Positions 37,301 through 52,300 of a stretch of DNA of 64,000 nt are shown here, piece by piece. The notes beneath the pieces are model-generated. The model was not told the origin of the DNA, did not search any database, and was given only the letters and a program-made list of their open reading frames with translations. Position numbers and translations under genes: made by a program. Source of the DNA: Aphanomyces cochlioides (taxonomy: Eukaryota > Oomycota > Saprolegniomycetes > Saprolegniales > Verrucalvaceae); contig JAHQRK010000035.1 in the NCBI GenBank assembly GCA_019828595.1, positions 1 through 64,000 on the forward strand. Direction: 5' to 3'. Within the stretch, counting starts at the first letter, position 1, and each line of letters opens with the position of its first letter.

Positions 37301-40300
37301 ATGGCTGCCAATTTGACATTTGGAAGGTTCTCTCGAATGGTTCCACTTTGGTATTATGTGGAGATGATATTCGCGTTGGTATTGCCAAGGCAAGTTGTCT
37401 CATTTGTACACCAACTGCTCTGAGCGCACTGGACGAGGCAAGAAACTATCCGAATCTTCAGTTTGTAGGTGTCGCCGGTGAGCAACTTCCGCTGTCGCTG
37501 AAAACTCAATGGGAGCAGCAAGTTGTTCTATTGAACAAATACGGTCCTTCTGAATGTGCCATTCAAACACACGAGTGCAAGATGGACCCCGATGCGCCTG
37601 TCACGATCGGCCATCCCATGCAAAACGTCAACTCGTACATCTTGGACGAGAACATGCGTCCAGTGCCAGCGGGAGTCGTGGGTGAGATATACCTTGGTGG
37701 TATTTGTGTCTCTCCAGGCTACATCAATCTACCCGACCAAACGGCGGAGCGATTCGTAGGCGATCCATTTGTGTCCGGCGGAGGACGCATGTTTCGAACG
37801 GGCGACTATGGTCGGTTGCTTCCGAATGGCCACTTTGAGGTGCACGGACGAAAGGACAGCCAAGTCAAGTTGAAGGGATATCGTATCGAACTGGAAGAAA
37901 TTGGCGAGGCCATGATGCGCCACCCACAAGTAACGGCTGCTGCTGCCATTGTCAAAGATCATACACATCTCGTGGGTTTCTTTACTCCAGCGAATGTGGA
38001 TGTGGACGAGTTGCGGGAATTGGTGGCGTCGCACTTGCCAGTGTATATGGTCCCTGCAGTGTGGATGGGACTCGAATCCATGCCTCAAAACGTGAGTGGC
38101 AAGACGGACCGGTTGGCACTGGAAGCCATGGATGTCGTGGTTCAAGTGGAATCCTTGGAAACAGAGACCGAAGTTCAGTTGGCTACTGTGTGGGCCAAGG
38201 TGCTCGAAGTCGACATCCGAGAAATTGGCCGAAACACGTCTTTCTATTCTTTGGGTGGCGACTCGCTGTCGGTCATCAAGGTAGTGGCAGCTTGCCGTCA
38301 AATTGGTCTAACCACTACGGTTTCGCAAATGTTGAAAGAGCCAACCCTGTCTCGTGCTGCTCTGCAGTGTGGCTTGGACACGGTGTTCGAGTGGCCAGCT
38401 GTCCAGTTGTCTGACCAAGTATTAAGAGACGTGACCCAAGAGTACGAGGTCCCTCTGGGTCTAGATGACTATGTGGTATACCCAGTGACACCACTGCAGG
38501 GCGGTATGTTGTATTCGACCATGACGAGTCGGTCGGCCTATGTGTTGCAGCAAACAATCGAGCTCGACACGGACATGACCTTCGATATGGTTGTCGATGG
38601 ATACCGTCGACTTGCCCAGACACACGAAATTCTTCGAACGACATTTGTGTCTCTCGAATCCGGATTGTTTCAAATTATTCGAAGCGACGTGGCTGGCCTC
38701 CCTGTCAAGGATGTATTCGTCCGTCGATTGGAAGATTACTTGGAGGCCGATCTCGCCCGTGGGTTTGAACTTGGAGACTGGTACTTTGCTCGATTGTCCT
38801 TGGTCACGGATGAACTTGGCGCTTACGCGGTGCTGACGATTCACCACACGCTGTATGATGGATGGTCCTTACCTTTGCTCATGTCCGACTTGGTGGATGC
38901 ATTGCACGGCAAGTCTATTTCGCCTCGACCAAGTTTCCGAGCTTTGGTGGATTACATCCAAGCACAAGACGAGGAGAAGACACGCGCATTCTGGTCTACG
39001 ACGTTGTCCGGAGCTATGCCATCGTTGATAGCACCTGGGAACAGCAAAATGGAATTTTTGGACGAGTCGAATCGAGCTCTCTCGTTTGAGTTACCCGCAA
39101 TCGAGTTGGTTCAATGCGCAAAAGAGGCAGGAGTGACCATGGCCACATTGACCAAGTTTGCATGGGCGGTCACCCTGCGCAAATTCTTGCGACAACGAGA
39201 TGTTATCATGGGTCAAGTTGTATCGAATCGAAACATCCCGGTCAAAGGAATTGAGAGGTATGCAGATAAGAGCCGTCGTGGACTGACAGTCTGTGTGTAG
39301 AATGTTAGGTGCGACCTTAAGTACTGTGCCATGTCGAGTCCAGATCGAAGACTCCACATCACTTGTTTCAATCCTTCAGACCTTGCAGGCGGATCAAAAC
39401 TCGATGCTGGCCCATTCGCATGCGAGTCTTGTAGACGTAAAGAAGTGGAGTGGGGTTGCTGGCGACAAATTGTTTGACACGCTGTTTGTGTTTCAACAGA
39501 TGGACTCTGCGCCGACGCGACGTGCAGTCAGGCAACATACAGACGTTTTGAATGCGTCCACGCACTACGCGTTCGAACTCGAACTATGTGTTGTAGACTC
39601 TAGCGTGTTTGCTAGCGCGTCAATTGACATATCCGTCCTGTCGTCCACCCATGCTCGATTGATTTTGGAAGAGTTCAAATTTACTTTGAGTCAAGTTTGT
39701 GCTGTGATGGCGTCTGACGGCACACCTGCGGCGTTGTGGAATTTGTCTCCAGTTCAAGATGAAATGATTCGATCGTCATGCTTCGGTCCAGTGGCATCCG
39801 TTCCATACGAATTAGTGCATCACGCGTTTGAAGAGAGGGCCGTGCGAAAGCCTGATTTGGTCGCGGTCGAGTACGAAGACAAGTCCATTACATACGGAGA
39901 GATGAATCACCAAGCAACCGTGCTGGCGAGTCGGTTGGTGTCGTTGGGAGTGGGTGTCGGCAGTCGCGTAGCAGTGTTGATGGAACGATGTTTGGAGTTT
40001 CCGATTGGCTTGTTGGCCGTGCTCAAAGCTGGTGGTTCCATGATGCCTCTTGACGCTAGCTTTCCCGTGAATCGATTGAGTTTTATGTTGTCGGACGCGA
40101 GCGCGTCAGAGGTGGTGACGACGGAAGAGTATCGTGGTCAAGTGGAATCCTTGGAGTTGGCAATTCCGGTGGTGTATTTCAGCTCGAGTGAATTGGCGTT
40201 GGAGTCGGTGGTACCAAGTATATTGAATGAGGCGACCCGTCATGACGAGGCATACGTTGTGTACACTTCGGGATCGACCGGACGACCCAAGGGCGTTCCG

Positions 40301-43300
40301 GTGCTGCATGGAGGAGCTGTCAATTGTATTGAAGTTTGCGAATTTGATTATCTTATTACTGAAGGTAGTCGCGTTTTGCAATTTGGGTCGACTGTGAGTG
40401 ATGTATTTCACTGGGAACTCTGGAAAGCTGTCAGTCGTGGCGCTACGCTTGTGCTTCGCTCTGAAAGCATCTTTGATGCATTATCGACGGTAGATGCAAT
40501 TACTTGCACTGCCACAGGGTTGAGCTTGATTGGATCACCTGTGCAATATCCTATGCTGAAATTTGTTGCTGTTGGCGGTGAAGCGCTACCAGCCTCAATA
40601 AAGGATCTGTGGTCTCAACATGTTGTCTTGACGAATTGTTATGGTCCCTCGGAGTGCGCCATTCAAACACACGAGTGCAAGATGGACCCCGATGCGCCTG
40701 TCACGATCGGCCATCCCATGCAAAACGTCAACTCGTACATCTTGGACGAGAACATGCGTCCAGTGCCAGTGGGAGTCGTGGGTGAGATATATCTTGGTGG
40801 TATTTGTGTCTCTCCAGGCTACATCAATCTACCCGACCAAACGGCGGAGCGATTCGTAGGCGATCCATTTGTGTCCGGCGGAGGACGCATGTTTCGAACG
40901 GGCGACTATGGTCGGTTGCTTCCGAATGGCCACTTTGAGGTGCACGGACGAAAGGACAGCCAAGTCAAGTTGAAGGGATATCGTATCGAACTGGAAGAAA
41001 TTGGCGAGGCCATGATGCGCCACCCACAAGTAACGGCTGCAGCTGCCATTGTCAAAGACCATACACATCTCGTGGGTTTCTTTACTCCAGCGAATGTGGA
41101 TGTGGACGAGTTGCGGGAATTGGTGGCGTCGCACTTGCCAGTGTATATGGTCCCTGCAGTGTGGATGGGACTCGAATCCATGCCTCAAAACGTGAGTGGC
41201 AAGACGGACCGGTTGGCACTGGAAGCCATGAATGTCGTGGTTCAAGTGGAGTCGTTGCAGACAGAGGCAGAGAAGCGGATGGCAGAAGTGTGGGCTCAAG
41301 TTCTTGCAGTTGATATTTCACAGATTGGTCCGTCGACTTCCTTTTTTGCTCTTGGAGGAGATTCTATCTCTGCTATTCGTCTTGTTGCCAAAGCAAAACA
41401 CGTCGGGTTCAAACTCACGAGTGCTTTGGTTATGAAGAAAGCGAGTCTCGCGAGCATGGTTCGTGTGGCAAAACATGAAGAAGTTGTGCTTGCTGTAATT
41501 TCAGATGACATCCATGGTGAGGTCCCATTGACACCAATTCAATACGCCATGTTCGAGCATCCATGGAAAAACATCAACTACTGGAATTTGTCGATGACGT
41601 TGAAGCCTCGTAATTCTCTTGACCAAGCCAAGCTTGAAGACGCGGTTTCTGCTTTAATCGAGCACCATGACGTGCTTCGAACACGATTTTATCATGACAT
41701 GGACAAAGGTTGGCACCAAATGATTCTACCAAAAGCCAACAGTGGCCCGCTGAATGTGCGTTTCGTTCACGTTGATTTCGATGACTTACGCTCGGCAATT
41801 CTTGACGTGGAACAGTCGTTGAGTTTGACCGACGGACCGATTTATGCCGTAACAGTGTTTCTTACTCCAGAAAACGAACAGTACTTGCAATTTACTGCTC
41901 ATCATGCAGTAATGGATCTCGTGTCATGGCGAATTCTTGTTGACGATTTAGAGAGTCTATTGTGTGGGAAGCAACTAGATGCAAAATCGATGTCCTTCAA
42001 GGCATGGTCCGAGCTACTGACTGCAAAAGCACTTGACTGGGATGGCTCTGCATGGGATGAGTACATGTGTGATGACGTGGAACCCCCTTCTCATTCGAGG
42101 TATGCACTCCTATGTTTCCACAACTGTGAATATCTTTGTAGCCCTCCTACACACACAATTCGCTCATCTGCAGTTTTGGACGAGAGCACGACAAATAAAT
42201 TGGATCTTGCCAATACAAAATATGGGACGAATGTGCAAGAAGTAGCACTCGCTGCGCTGACAGAAGCGCTGGCTGAGCTACGGTCCAACAGGAGTGGATC
42301 AAAGTTTGCAGTCATGCTTGAAAGTCACGGTCGTGAGCCGTGGGCTGGTGATATCGATATCACGAGTACTGTCGGATGGTTTACGTGTGAATACCCCGTA
42401 ATGTTTACTCCCACGAGCGAGATAGGCGATATGCTGCTCCAAGTGAAGCAAAAACTCCGGTCAGTGCCCCACAAAGGATTGTCCTATGGTGCGATCAAAT
42501 ATTTGGTTCCTTTATCAGAATCAACAAAAAAGATCAAAACCCATCGACATCACAATATTTCGTTCAACTACACTGGTCGCTTCCAAGAAATCAATGCCGA
42601 AGAAGGATATTTCAAAATTGCAAATGACATTTCTGTACCGCAGTTCGCCGACGACGAAGCACCTCTGTCACCTGGAAACCTCTTGTTGTCTCATGAAAGT
42701 GGCCAGCTAGTTTTAATGGCCGCGATGGCAGATTGGCAATTTTCATCGTCAGAATTGGAGACGTGGATGGATCTGTGGATCACTTGGATGCATCGTATTG
42801 TCGACCATTGTTTGGATCCATCAACAATTGGAGGTCGGACTCTGTACGATTTACCTCTTCTTGGTTCCATGTCTGTCGTGAAAGATGTTGAGACTGAACT
42901 GCTCGAAACACTCCATCTGCGACCAAGCGATGTGGAGGATATTTACCCTGTGACACCGCTGCAGTCAGGCTTCCTGTGGGCTATGTTGCAAGACCCTTCC
43001 GAGTACGTATTGCAATCGGCTATTGATATTCGAGGGGATTTTGACTTCGTTCGATTTAAATCTTGCTGGCAAGAATTGACACTACAAACCGATATATTGC
43101 GCACAGTGTTTGTGTCGACCACTCATGGCATTTTCCAGGCAGTGACGAAAGACGATTTGACCGAGTGTCAAATGCTCGACGAGGTTTGGTCGTTTGAAAC
43201 GTTAGAAGAGAATTCAGAAAGCTATTTCTCTTTGGATCGCCAACGGGGTTTCTCGCTTGCGAGTCGATCATTTCAAAGGTTCTGCGGTGTTCGAGTATCA

Positions 43301-46300
43301 GGTACGGATTTTCTCTTTGCAGACGGGAGTGATCAATGTTCGTAGACGGCAGGCTACGTATCTTTTGGACGAGTCATCATTCTGTGTCGGACGGATGGTC
43401 GTCTCCAATCCTTCTGAGTAATTTTATGTCGTTATGCTACGGCGAGAAATTGCAGACTCAGCACGTACCATTTAAAAATCACATCGAGTGGATGGTCGCA
43501 CAAGACACAGAAACTAGCAAATTGTTCTGGAGAGACACTATGAGACACGTGGACGAAACAGCCCCTCTGTTACTTCCTAAGCCGATGGATCTCAGTAAAT
43601 CTTCTGCCAAATACTCCACGTTTAGAAATGTCGTACATTTACCCCAAATGAGAGAAGTGTGCAAATCACTTGGCACGACCCCGAGCACGGTATTTCGCGC
43701 GGCTTGGGCTCTGGTCTTACAGCAATATACTCGACGCGAGTATGTGAAATTTGGGTCTGTTGTTTCAGGACGAGACTCCGACGTTGAAGGAATCGACAGG
43801 TACAATTTATTCATTTCTCAATATTTATATAAGTTTCTTGTAGAATGATTGGGGCCACCATCAACACAATTCCAATACTAGTGCATGTTCCACCAACATC
43901 TGATGTGGCACAGATCATTTCTAGTGTGCATGACTACTCGGTTAACTTAGTCCACCACGGTCATTGCAGCATTTTGGACATCAAAGCTTGGGCAGATGTG
44001 AAAACATCTCATGATCTGTTTGAGACTATTATGGTCTATGAAAACTATCCTAGCGTCGATTCTCCCCAGTCGAATCCCGCCCATTTTCCATGGATTTCAT
44101 AGGAAGGGACGAGTACACTGATGCAAAGCTATCCATTGCAATTATACCCACGGAAGAAAACTACGGTATCCACATTTCCTACAAAAATGGAGATACATGC
44201 CCAACAATTATTCAGATGCTCGCAGCACGGTTCATCGATGTAACAGCGAAGATAGCATCTTTAGATTGGATGTCTTCAGGTGTGTCTGATCTCGACAAGC
44301 CTCAGGAATACGAGTCATCCGTTATCGTATCGAGCTCGTATGGACCTACAGCTCCATTGCCATATGAATTATTACATCAAGCGTTTGAAGAGAGGGCCGT
44401 GCGAAAGCCTGATTTGGTCGCGGTCGAGTACGAAGACAAGTCCATTACATACGGAGAGATGAATCACCAAGCAACCGTGCTGGCGAGTCGGTTGGTGTCG
44501 TTGGGAGTGGGTGTCGGCAGTCGCGTAGCAGTGTTGATGGAACGATGTTTGGAGTTTCCGATTGGCTTGTTGGCCGTGCTCAAAGCTGGTGGTTCCATGA
44601 TGCCTCTTGACGCTAGCTTTCCCGTGAATCGATTGAGTTTTATGTTGTCGGACGCGAGCGCGTCAGAGGTGGTGACGACGGAAGAGTATCGTGGTCAAGT
44701 GGAATCTTTGGAGTTGGCAATTCCGGTGGTGTATTTCAGCTCGAGTGAATTGGCGTTGGAGTCGGTGGTGCCGAGTATATTGAATGAGGCGACCCGTCAT
44801 GACGAGGCATACGTTGTGTACACTTCGGGATCGACCGGACGACCCAAAGGCGTTCCAGTGCTCCACGAAGGGGCGGTAAATTGTATCGAATTTGATCTGG
44901 GAGACATGTATATATCTGAAGGATTGCGCATGATGCAGTTCCGTGCGATTAGTAGCGATGTCTTTGAATGGGAAGTTTGGAAGGCCTTTAGTCGAGGAGC
45001 CAGTCTTGTTTTCCGTTCCGAAAATCTATTTGAGACATTGAGGACGGTCGACATTTTGTCGTGTACTCCAACTGGATTGTCATTGCTAGGCAATCCAAAT
45101 CATTTTCCGAAGTTAAAGCTCGTCGCTGTGGGTGGAGAAGTTCTGTCGTCAGCCCTGAAAGAGTTATGGTCTCAACACGTTGTCTTGACGAATTGTTATG
45201 GTCCCTCGGAGTGCGCCATTCAAACACACGAGTGCAAGATGGACCCCGATGCGCCTGTCACGATCGGCCATCCCATGCAAAACGTCAACTCGTACATCTT
45301 GGACGAGAACATGCGTCCAGTGCCAGTGGGAGTCGTGGGTGAGATATACCTTGGTGGTATTTGTGTCTCTCCAGGCTACATCAATCTACCCGACCAAACG
45401 GCGGAGCGATTCGTAGGCGATCCATTTGTGTCCGGCGGAGGACGCATGTTTCGAACGGGCGACTATGGTCGGTTGCTTCCGAATGGCCACTTTGAGGTGC
45501 ACGGACGAAAGGACAGCCAAGTCAAGTTGAAGGGATATCGTATCGAACTGGAAGAAATTGGCGAGGCCATGATGCGCCACCCACAAGTAACGGCTGCTGC
45601 TGCCATTGTCAAAGATCATACACATCTCGTGGGTTTCTTTACTCCAGCGAATGTGGATGTGGACGAGTTGCGGGAATTGGTGGCGTCGCACTTGCCAGTG
45701 TATATGGTCCCTGCAGTGTGGATGGGACTCGAATCCATGCCTCAAAACGTGAGTGGCAAGACGGACCGGTTGGCACTGGAAGCCATGGATGTCGTGGTTC
45801 AAGTGGAATCCTTGGAAACAGAGACCGAAGTTCAGTTGGCTACTGTGTGGGCCAAGGTGCTCGAAGTCGACATCCGAGAAATTGGCCGAAACACGTCTTT
45901 CTATTCTTTGGGTGGCGACTCGCTGTCGGTCATCAAGGTAGTGGCAGCTTGCCGTCAAATTGGTCTAACCACTACGGTTTCGCAAATGTTGAAAGAGCCA
46001 ACCCTGTCTCGTGCTGCTCTGCAGTGTGGCTTGGACACGGTGTTCGAGTGGCCAGCTGTCCAGTTGTCTGACCAAGTATTAAGAGACGTGACCCAAGAGT
46101 ACGAGGTCCCTCTGGGTCTAGATGACTATGTGGTATACCCAGTGACACCACTGCAGGGCGGTATGTTGTATTCGACCATGACGAGTCGGTCGGCCTATGT
46201 GTTGCAGCAAACAATCGAGCTCGACACGGACATGACCTTCGATATGGTTGTCGATGGATACCGTCGACTTGCCCAGACACACGAAATTCTTCGAACGACA

Positions 46301-49300
46301 TTTGTGTCTCTCGAATCCGGATTGTTTCAAATTATTCGAAGCGACGTGGCTGGCCTCCCTGTCAAGGATGTATTCGTCCGTCGATTGGAAGATTACTTGG
46401 AGGCCGATCTCGCCCGTGGGTTTGAACTTGGAGACTGGTACTTTGCTCGATTGTCCTTGGTCACGGATGAACTTGGCGCTTACGCGGTGCTGACGATTCA
46501 CCACACGCTGTATGATGGATGGTCCTTACCTTTGCTCATGTCCGACTTGGTGGATGCATTGCACGGCAAGTCTATTTCGCCTCGACCAAGTTTCCGAGCT
46601 TTGGTGGATTACATCCAAGCACAAGACGAGGAGAAGACACGCGCATTCTGGTCTACGACGTTGTCCGGAGCTATGCCATCGTTGATAGCACCTGGGAACA
46701 GCAAAATGGAATTTTTGGACGAGTCGAATCGAGCTCTCTCGTTTGAGTTACCCGCAATCGAGTTGGTTCAATGCGCAAAAGAGGCAGGAGTGACCATGGC
46801 CACATTAACCAAGTTTGCATGGGCGGTCACCCTGCGCAAATTCTTGCGACAACGAGATGTTATCATGGGTCAAGTTGTATCGAATCGAAACATCCCGGTC
46901 AAAGGAATTGAGAGGTATGCAGATAAGAGCCGTCGTGGACTGACAGTCTGTGTGTAGAATGTTAGGTGCGACCTTAAGTACTGTGCCATGTCGAGTCCAG
47001 ATCGAAGACTCCACATCACTTGTTTCAATCCTTCAGACCTTGCAGGCGGATCAAAACTCGATGCTGGCCCATTCGCATGCGAGTCTTGTAGACGTAAAGA
47101 AGTGGAGTGGGGTTGCTGGCGACAAATTGTTTGACACGCTGTTTGTGTTTCAACAGATGGACTCTGCGCCGACGCGACGTGCAGTCAGGCAACATACAGA
47201 CGTTTTGAATGCGTCCACGCACTACGCGTTCGAACTCGAACTATGTGTTGTAGACTCTAGCGTGTTTGCTAGCGCGTCAATTGACATATCCGTCCTGTCG
47301 TCCACCCATGCTCGATTGATTTTGGAAGAGTTCAAATTTACTTTGAGTCAAGTTTGTGCTGTGATGGCGTCTGACGGCACACCTGCGGCGTTGTGGAATT
47401 TGTCTCCAGTTCAAGATGAAATGATTCGATCGTCATGCTTCGGTCCAGTGGCATCCGTTCCATACGAATTAGTGCATCACGCGTTTGAAGAGAGGGCCGT
47501 GCGAAAGCCTGATTTGGTCGCGGTCGAGTACGAAGACAAGTCCATTACATACGGAGAGATGAATCACCAAGCAACCGTGCTGGCGAGTCGGTTGGTGTCG
47601 TTGGGAGTGGGTGTCGGCAGTCGCGTAGCAGTGTTGATGGAACGATGTTTGGAGTTTCCGATTGGCTTGTTGGCCGTGCTCAAAGCTGGTGGTTCCATGA
47701 TGCCTCTTGACGCTAGCTTTCCCGTGAATCGATTGAGTTTTATGTTGTCGGACGCGAGCGCGTCAGTGGTGGTGACGACGGAAGAGTATCGTGGTCAAGT
47801 GGAATCTTTGCAGTTGGCAATTCCGGTGGTGTATTTCAGCTCGAGTGAATTGTCGTTGGAGTCGGTGGTGCCGAGTATATTGAATGAGGCGACCCGTCAT
47901 GACGAGGCATACGTTGTGTACACATCCGGATCGACCGGACGACCCAAAGGTGTACCCGTGCTGCACCAAAGTGTTATGAACACAATTGCGTTCTCGTTTG
48001 ACGAAATGTTCGCCGAAGGTTTGAAGGTTGCTCAGTTGTTATCAATTGCATTCGATGGCTGCCAATTTGACATTTGGAAGGTTCTCTCGAATGGTTCCAC
48101 TTTGGTATTATGTGGAGATGATATTCGCGTTGGTATTGCCAAGGCAAGTTGTCTCATTTGTACACCAACTGCTCTGAGCGCACTGGACGAGGCAAGAAAC
48201 TATCCGAATCTTCAGTTTGTAGGTGTCGCCGGTGAGCAACTTCCGCTGTCGCTGAAAACTCAATGGGAGCAGCAAGTTGTTCTATTGAACAAATACGGTC
48301 CTTCTGAATGTGCCATTCAAACACACGAGTGCAAGATGGACCCCGATGCGCCTGTCACGATCGGCCATCCCATGCAAAACGTCAACTCGTACATCTTGGA
48401 CGAGAACATGCGTCCAGTGCCAGCGGGAGTCGTGGGTGAGATATACCTTGGTGGTATTTGTGTCTCTCCAGGCTACATCAATCTACCCGACCAAACGGCG
48501 GAGCGATTCGTAGGCGATCCATTTGTGTCCGGCGGAGGACGCATGTTTCGAACGGGCGACTATGGTCGGTTGCTTCCGAATGGCCACTTTGAGGTGCACG
48601 GACGAAAGGACAGCCAAGTCAAGTTGAAGGGATATCGTATCGAACTGGAAGAAATTGGCGAGGCCATGATGCGCCACCCACAAGTAACGGCTGCTGCTGC
48701 CATTGTCAAAGATCATACACATCTCGTGGGTTTCTTTACTCCAGCGAATGTGGATGTGGACGAGTTGCGGGAATTGGTGGCGTCGCACTTGCCAGTGTAT
48801 ATGGTCCCTGCAGTGTGGATGGGACTCGAATCCATGCCTCAAAACGTGAGTGGCAAGACGGACCGGTTGGCACTGGAAGCCATGGATGTCGTGGTTCAAG
48901 TGGAATCCTTGGAAACAGAGACCGAAGTTCAGTTGGCTACTGTGTGGGCCAAGGTGCTCGAAGTCGACATCCGAGAAATTGGCCGAAACACGTCTTTCTA
49001 TTCTTTGGGTGGCGACTCGCTGTCGGTCATCAAGGTAGTGGCAGCTTGCCGTCAAATTGGTCTAACCACTACGGTTTCGCAAATGTTGAAAGAGCCAACC
49101 CTGTCTCGTGCTGCTCTGCAGTGTGGCTTGGACACGGTGTTCGAGTGGCCAGCTGTCCAGTTGTCTGACCAAGTATTAAGAGACGTGACCCAAGAGTACG
49201 AGGTCCCTCTGGGTCTAGATGACTATGTGGTATACCCAGTGACACCACTGCAGGGCGGTATGTTGTATTCGACCATGACGAGTCGGTCGGCCTATGTGTT

Positions 49301-52300
49301 GCAGCAAACAATCGAGCTCGACACGGACATGACCTTCGATATGGTTGTCGATGGATACCGTCGACTTGCCCAGACACACGAAATTCTTCGAACGACATTT
49401 GTGTCTCTCGAATCCGGATTGTTTCAAATTATTCGAAGCGACGTGGCTGGCCTCCCTGTCAAGGATGTATTCGTCCGTCGATTGGAAGATTACTTGGAGG
49501 CCGATCTCGCCCGTGGGTTTGAACTTGGAGACTGGTACTTTGCTCGATTGTCCTTGGTCACGGATGAACTTGGCGCTTACGCGGTGCTGACGATTCACCA
49601 CACGCTGTATGATGGATGGTCCTTACCTTTGCTCATGTCCGACTTGGTGGATGCATTGCACGGCAAGTCTATTTCGCCTCGACCAAGTTTCCGAGCTTTG
49701 GTGGATTACATCCAAGCACAAGACGAGGAGAAGACACGCGCATTCTGGTCTACGACGTTGTCCGGAGCTATGCCATCGTTGATAGCACCTGGGAACAGCA
49801 AAATGGAATTTTTGGACGAGTCGAATCGAGCTCTCTCGTTTGAGTTACCCGCAATCGAGTTGGTTCAATGCGCAAAAGAGGCAGGAGTGACCATGGCCAC
49901 ATTGACCAAGTTTGCATGGGCGGTCACCCTGCGCAAATTCTTGCGACAACGAGATGTTATCATGGGTCAAGTTGTATCGAATCGAAACATCCCGGTCAAA
50001 GGAATTGAGAGGTATGCAGATAAGAGCCGTCGTGGACTGACAGTCTGTGTGTAGAATGTTAGGTGCGACCTTAAGTACTGTGCCATGTCGAGTCCAGATC
50101 GAAGACTCCACATCACTTGTTTCAATCCTTCAGACCTTGCAGGCGGATCAAAACTCGATGCTGGCCCATTCGCATGCGAGTCTTGTAGACGTAAAGAAGT
50201 GGAGTGGGGTTGCTGGCGACAAATTGTTTGACACGCTGTTTGTGTTTCAACAGATGGACTCTGCGCCGACGCGACGTGCAGTCAGGCAACATACAGACGT
50301 TTTGAATGCGTCCACGCACTACGCGTTCGAACTCGAACTATGTGTTGTAGACTCTAGCGTGTTTGCTAGCGCGTCAATTGACATATCCGTCCTGTCGTCC
50401 ACCATGCTCGATTGATTTTGGAAGAGTTCAAATTTACTTTGAGTCAAGTTTGTGCTGTGATGGCGTCTGACGGCACACCTGCGGCGTTGTGGAATTTGTC
50501 TCCAGTTCAAGATGAAATGATTCGATCGTCATGCTTCGGTCCAGTGGCATCCGTTCCATACGAATTAGTGCATCACGCGTTTGAAGAGAGGGCCGTGCGA
50601 AAGCCTGATTTGGTCGCGGTCGAGTACGAAGACAAGTCCATTACATACGGAGAGATGAATCACCAAGCAACCGTGCTGGCGAGTCGGTTGGTGTCGTTGG
50701 GAGTGGGTGTCGGCAGTCGCGTAGCAGTGTTGATGGAACGATGTTTGGAGTTTCCGATTGGCTTGTTGGCCGTGCTCAAAGCTGGTGGTTCCATGATGCC
50801 TCTTGACGCTAGCTTTCCCGTGAATCGATTGAGTTTTATGTTGTCGGACGCGAGCGCGTCAGTGGTGGTGACGACGGAAGAGTATCGTGGTCAAGTGGAA
50901 TCTTTGGAGTTGGCAATTCCGGTGGTGTATTTCAGCTCGAGTGAATTGGCGTTGGAGTCGGTGGTACCAAGTATATTGAATGAGGCGACCCGTCATGACG
51001 AGGCATACGTTGTGTACACTTCGGGATCGACCGGACGACCCAAGGGCGTTCCGGTGCTGCATGGAGGAGCTGTCAATTGTATTGAAGTTTGCGAATTTGA
51101 TTATCTTATTACTGAAGGTAGTCGCGTTTTGCAATTTGGGTCGACTGTGAGTGATGTATTTCACTGGGAACTCTGGAAAGCTGTCAGTCGTGGCGCTACG
51201 CTTGTGCTTCGCTCTGAAAGCATCTTTGATGCATTATCGACGGTAGATGCAATTACTTGCACTGCCACAGGGTTGAGCTTGATTGGATCACCTGTGCAAT
51301 ATCCTATGCTGAAATTTGTTGCTGTTGGCGGTGAAGCGCTACCAGCCTCAATAAAGGATCTGTGGTCTCAACATGTTGTCTTGACGAATTGTTATGGTCC
51401 CTCGGAGTGCGCCATTCAAACACACGAGTGCAAGATGGACCCCGATGCGCCTGTCACGATCGGCCATCCCATGCAAAACGTCAACTCGTACATCTTGGAC
51501 GAGAACATGCGTCCAGTGCCAGTGGGAGTCGTGGGTGAGATATATCTTGGTGGTATTTGTGTCTCTCCAGGCTACATCAATCTACCCGACCAAACGGCGG
51601 AGCGATTCGTAGACGATCCATTTGTGTCCGGCGGAGGACGCATGTTTCGAACGGGCGACTATGGTCGGTTGCTTCCGAATGGCCACTTTGAGGTGCACGG
51701 ACGAAAGGACAGCCAAGTCAAGTTGAAGGGATATCGTATCGAACTGGAAGAAATTGGCGAGGCCATGATGCGCCACCCACAAGTAACGGCTGCTGCTGCC
51801 ATTGTCAAAGACCATACACATCTCGTGGGTTTCTTTACTCCAGCGAATGTGGATGTGGACGAGTTGCGGGAATTGGTGGCGTCGCACTTGCCAGTGTATA
51901 TGGTCCCTGCAGTGTGGATGGGACTCGAATCCATGCCTCAAAACGTGAGTGGCAAGACGGACCGGTTGGCACTGGAAGCCATGAATGTCGTGGTTCAAGT
52001 GGAGTCGTTGCAGACAGAGGCAGAGAAGCGGATGGCAGAAGTGTGGGCTCAAGTTCTTGCAGTTGATATTTCACAGATTGGTCCGTCGACTTCCTTTTTT
52101 TCTCTTGGAGGAGATTCTATCTCTGCTATTCGTCTTGTTGCCAAAGCAAAACACGTCGGGTTCAAACTCACGAGTGCTTTGGTTATGAAGAAAGCGAGTC
52201 TCGCGAGCATGGTTCGTGTGGCAAAACATGAAGAAGTTGTGCTTGCTGTAATTTCAGATGACATCCATGGTGAGGTCCCATTGACACCAATTCAATACGC

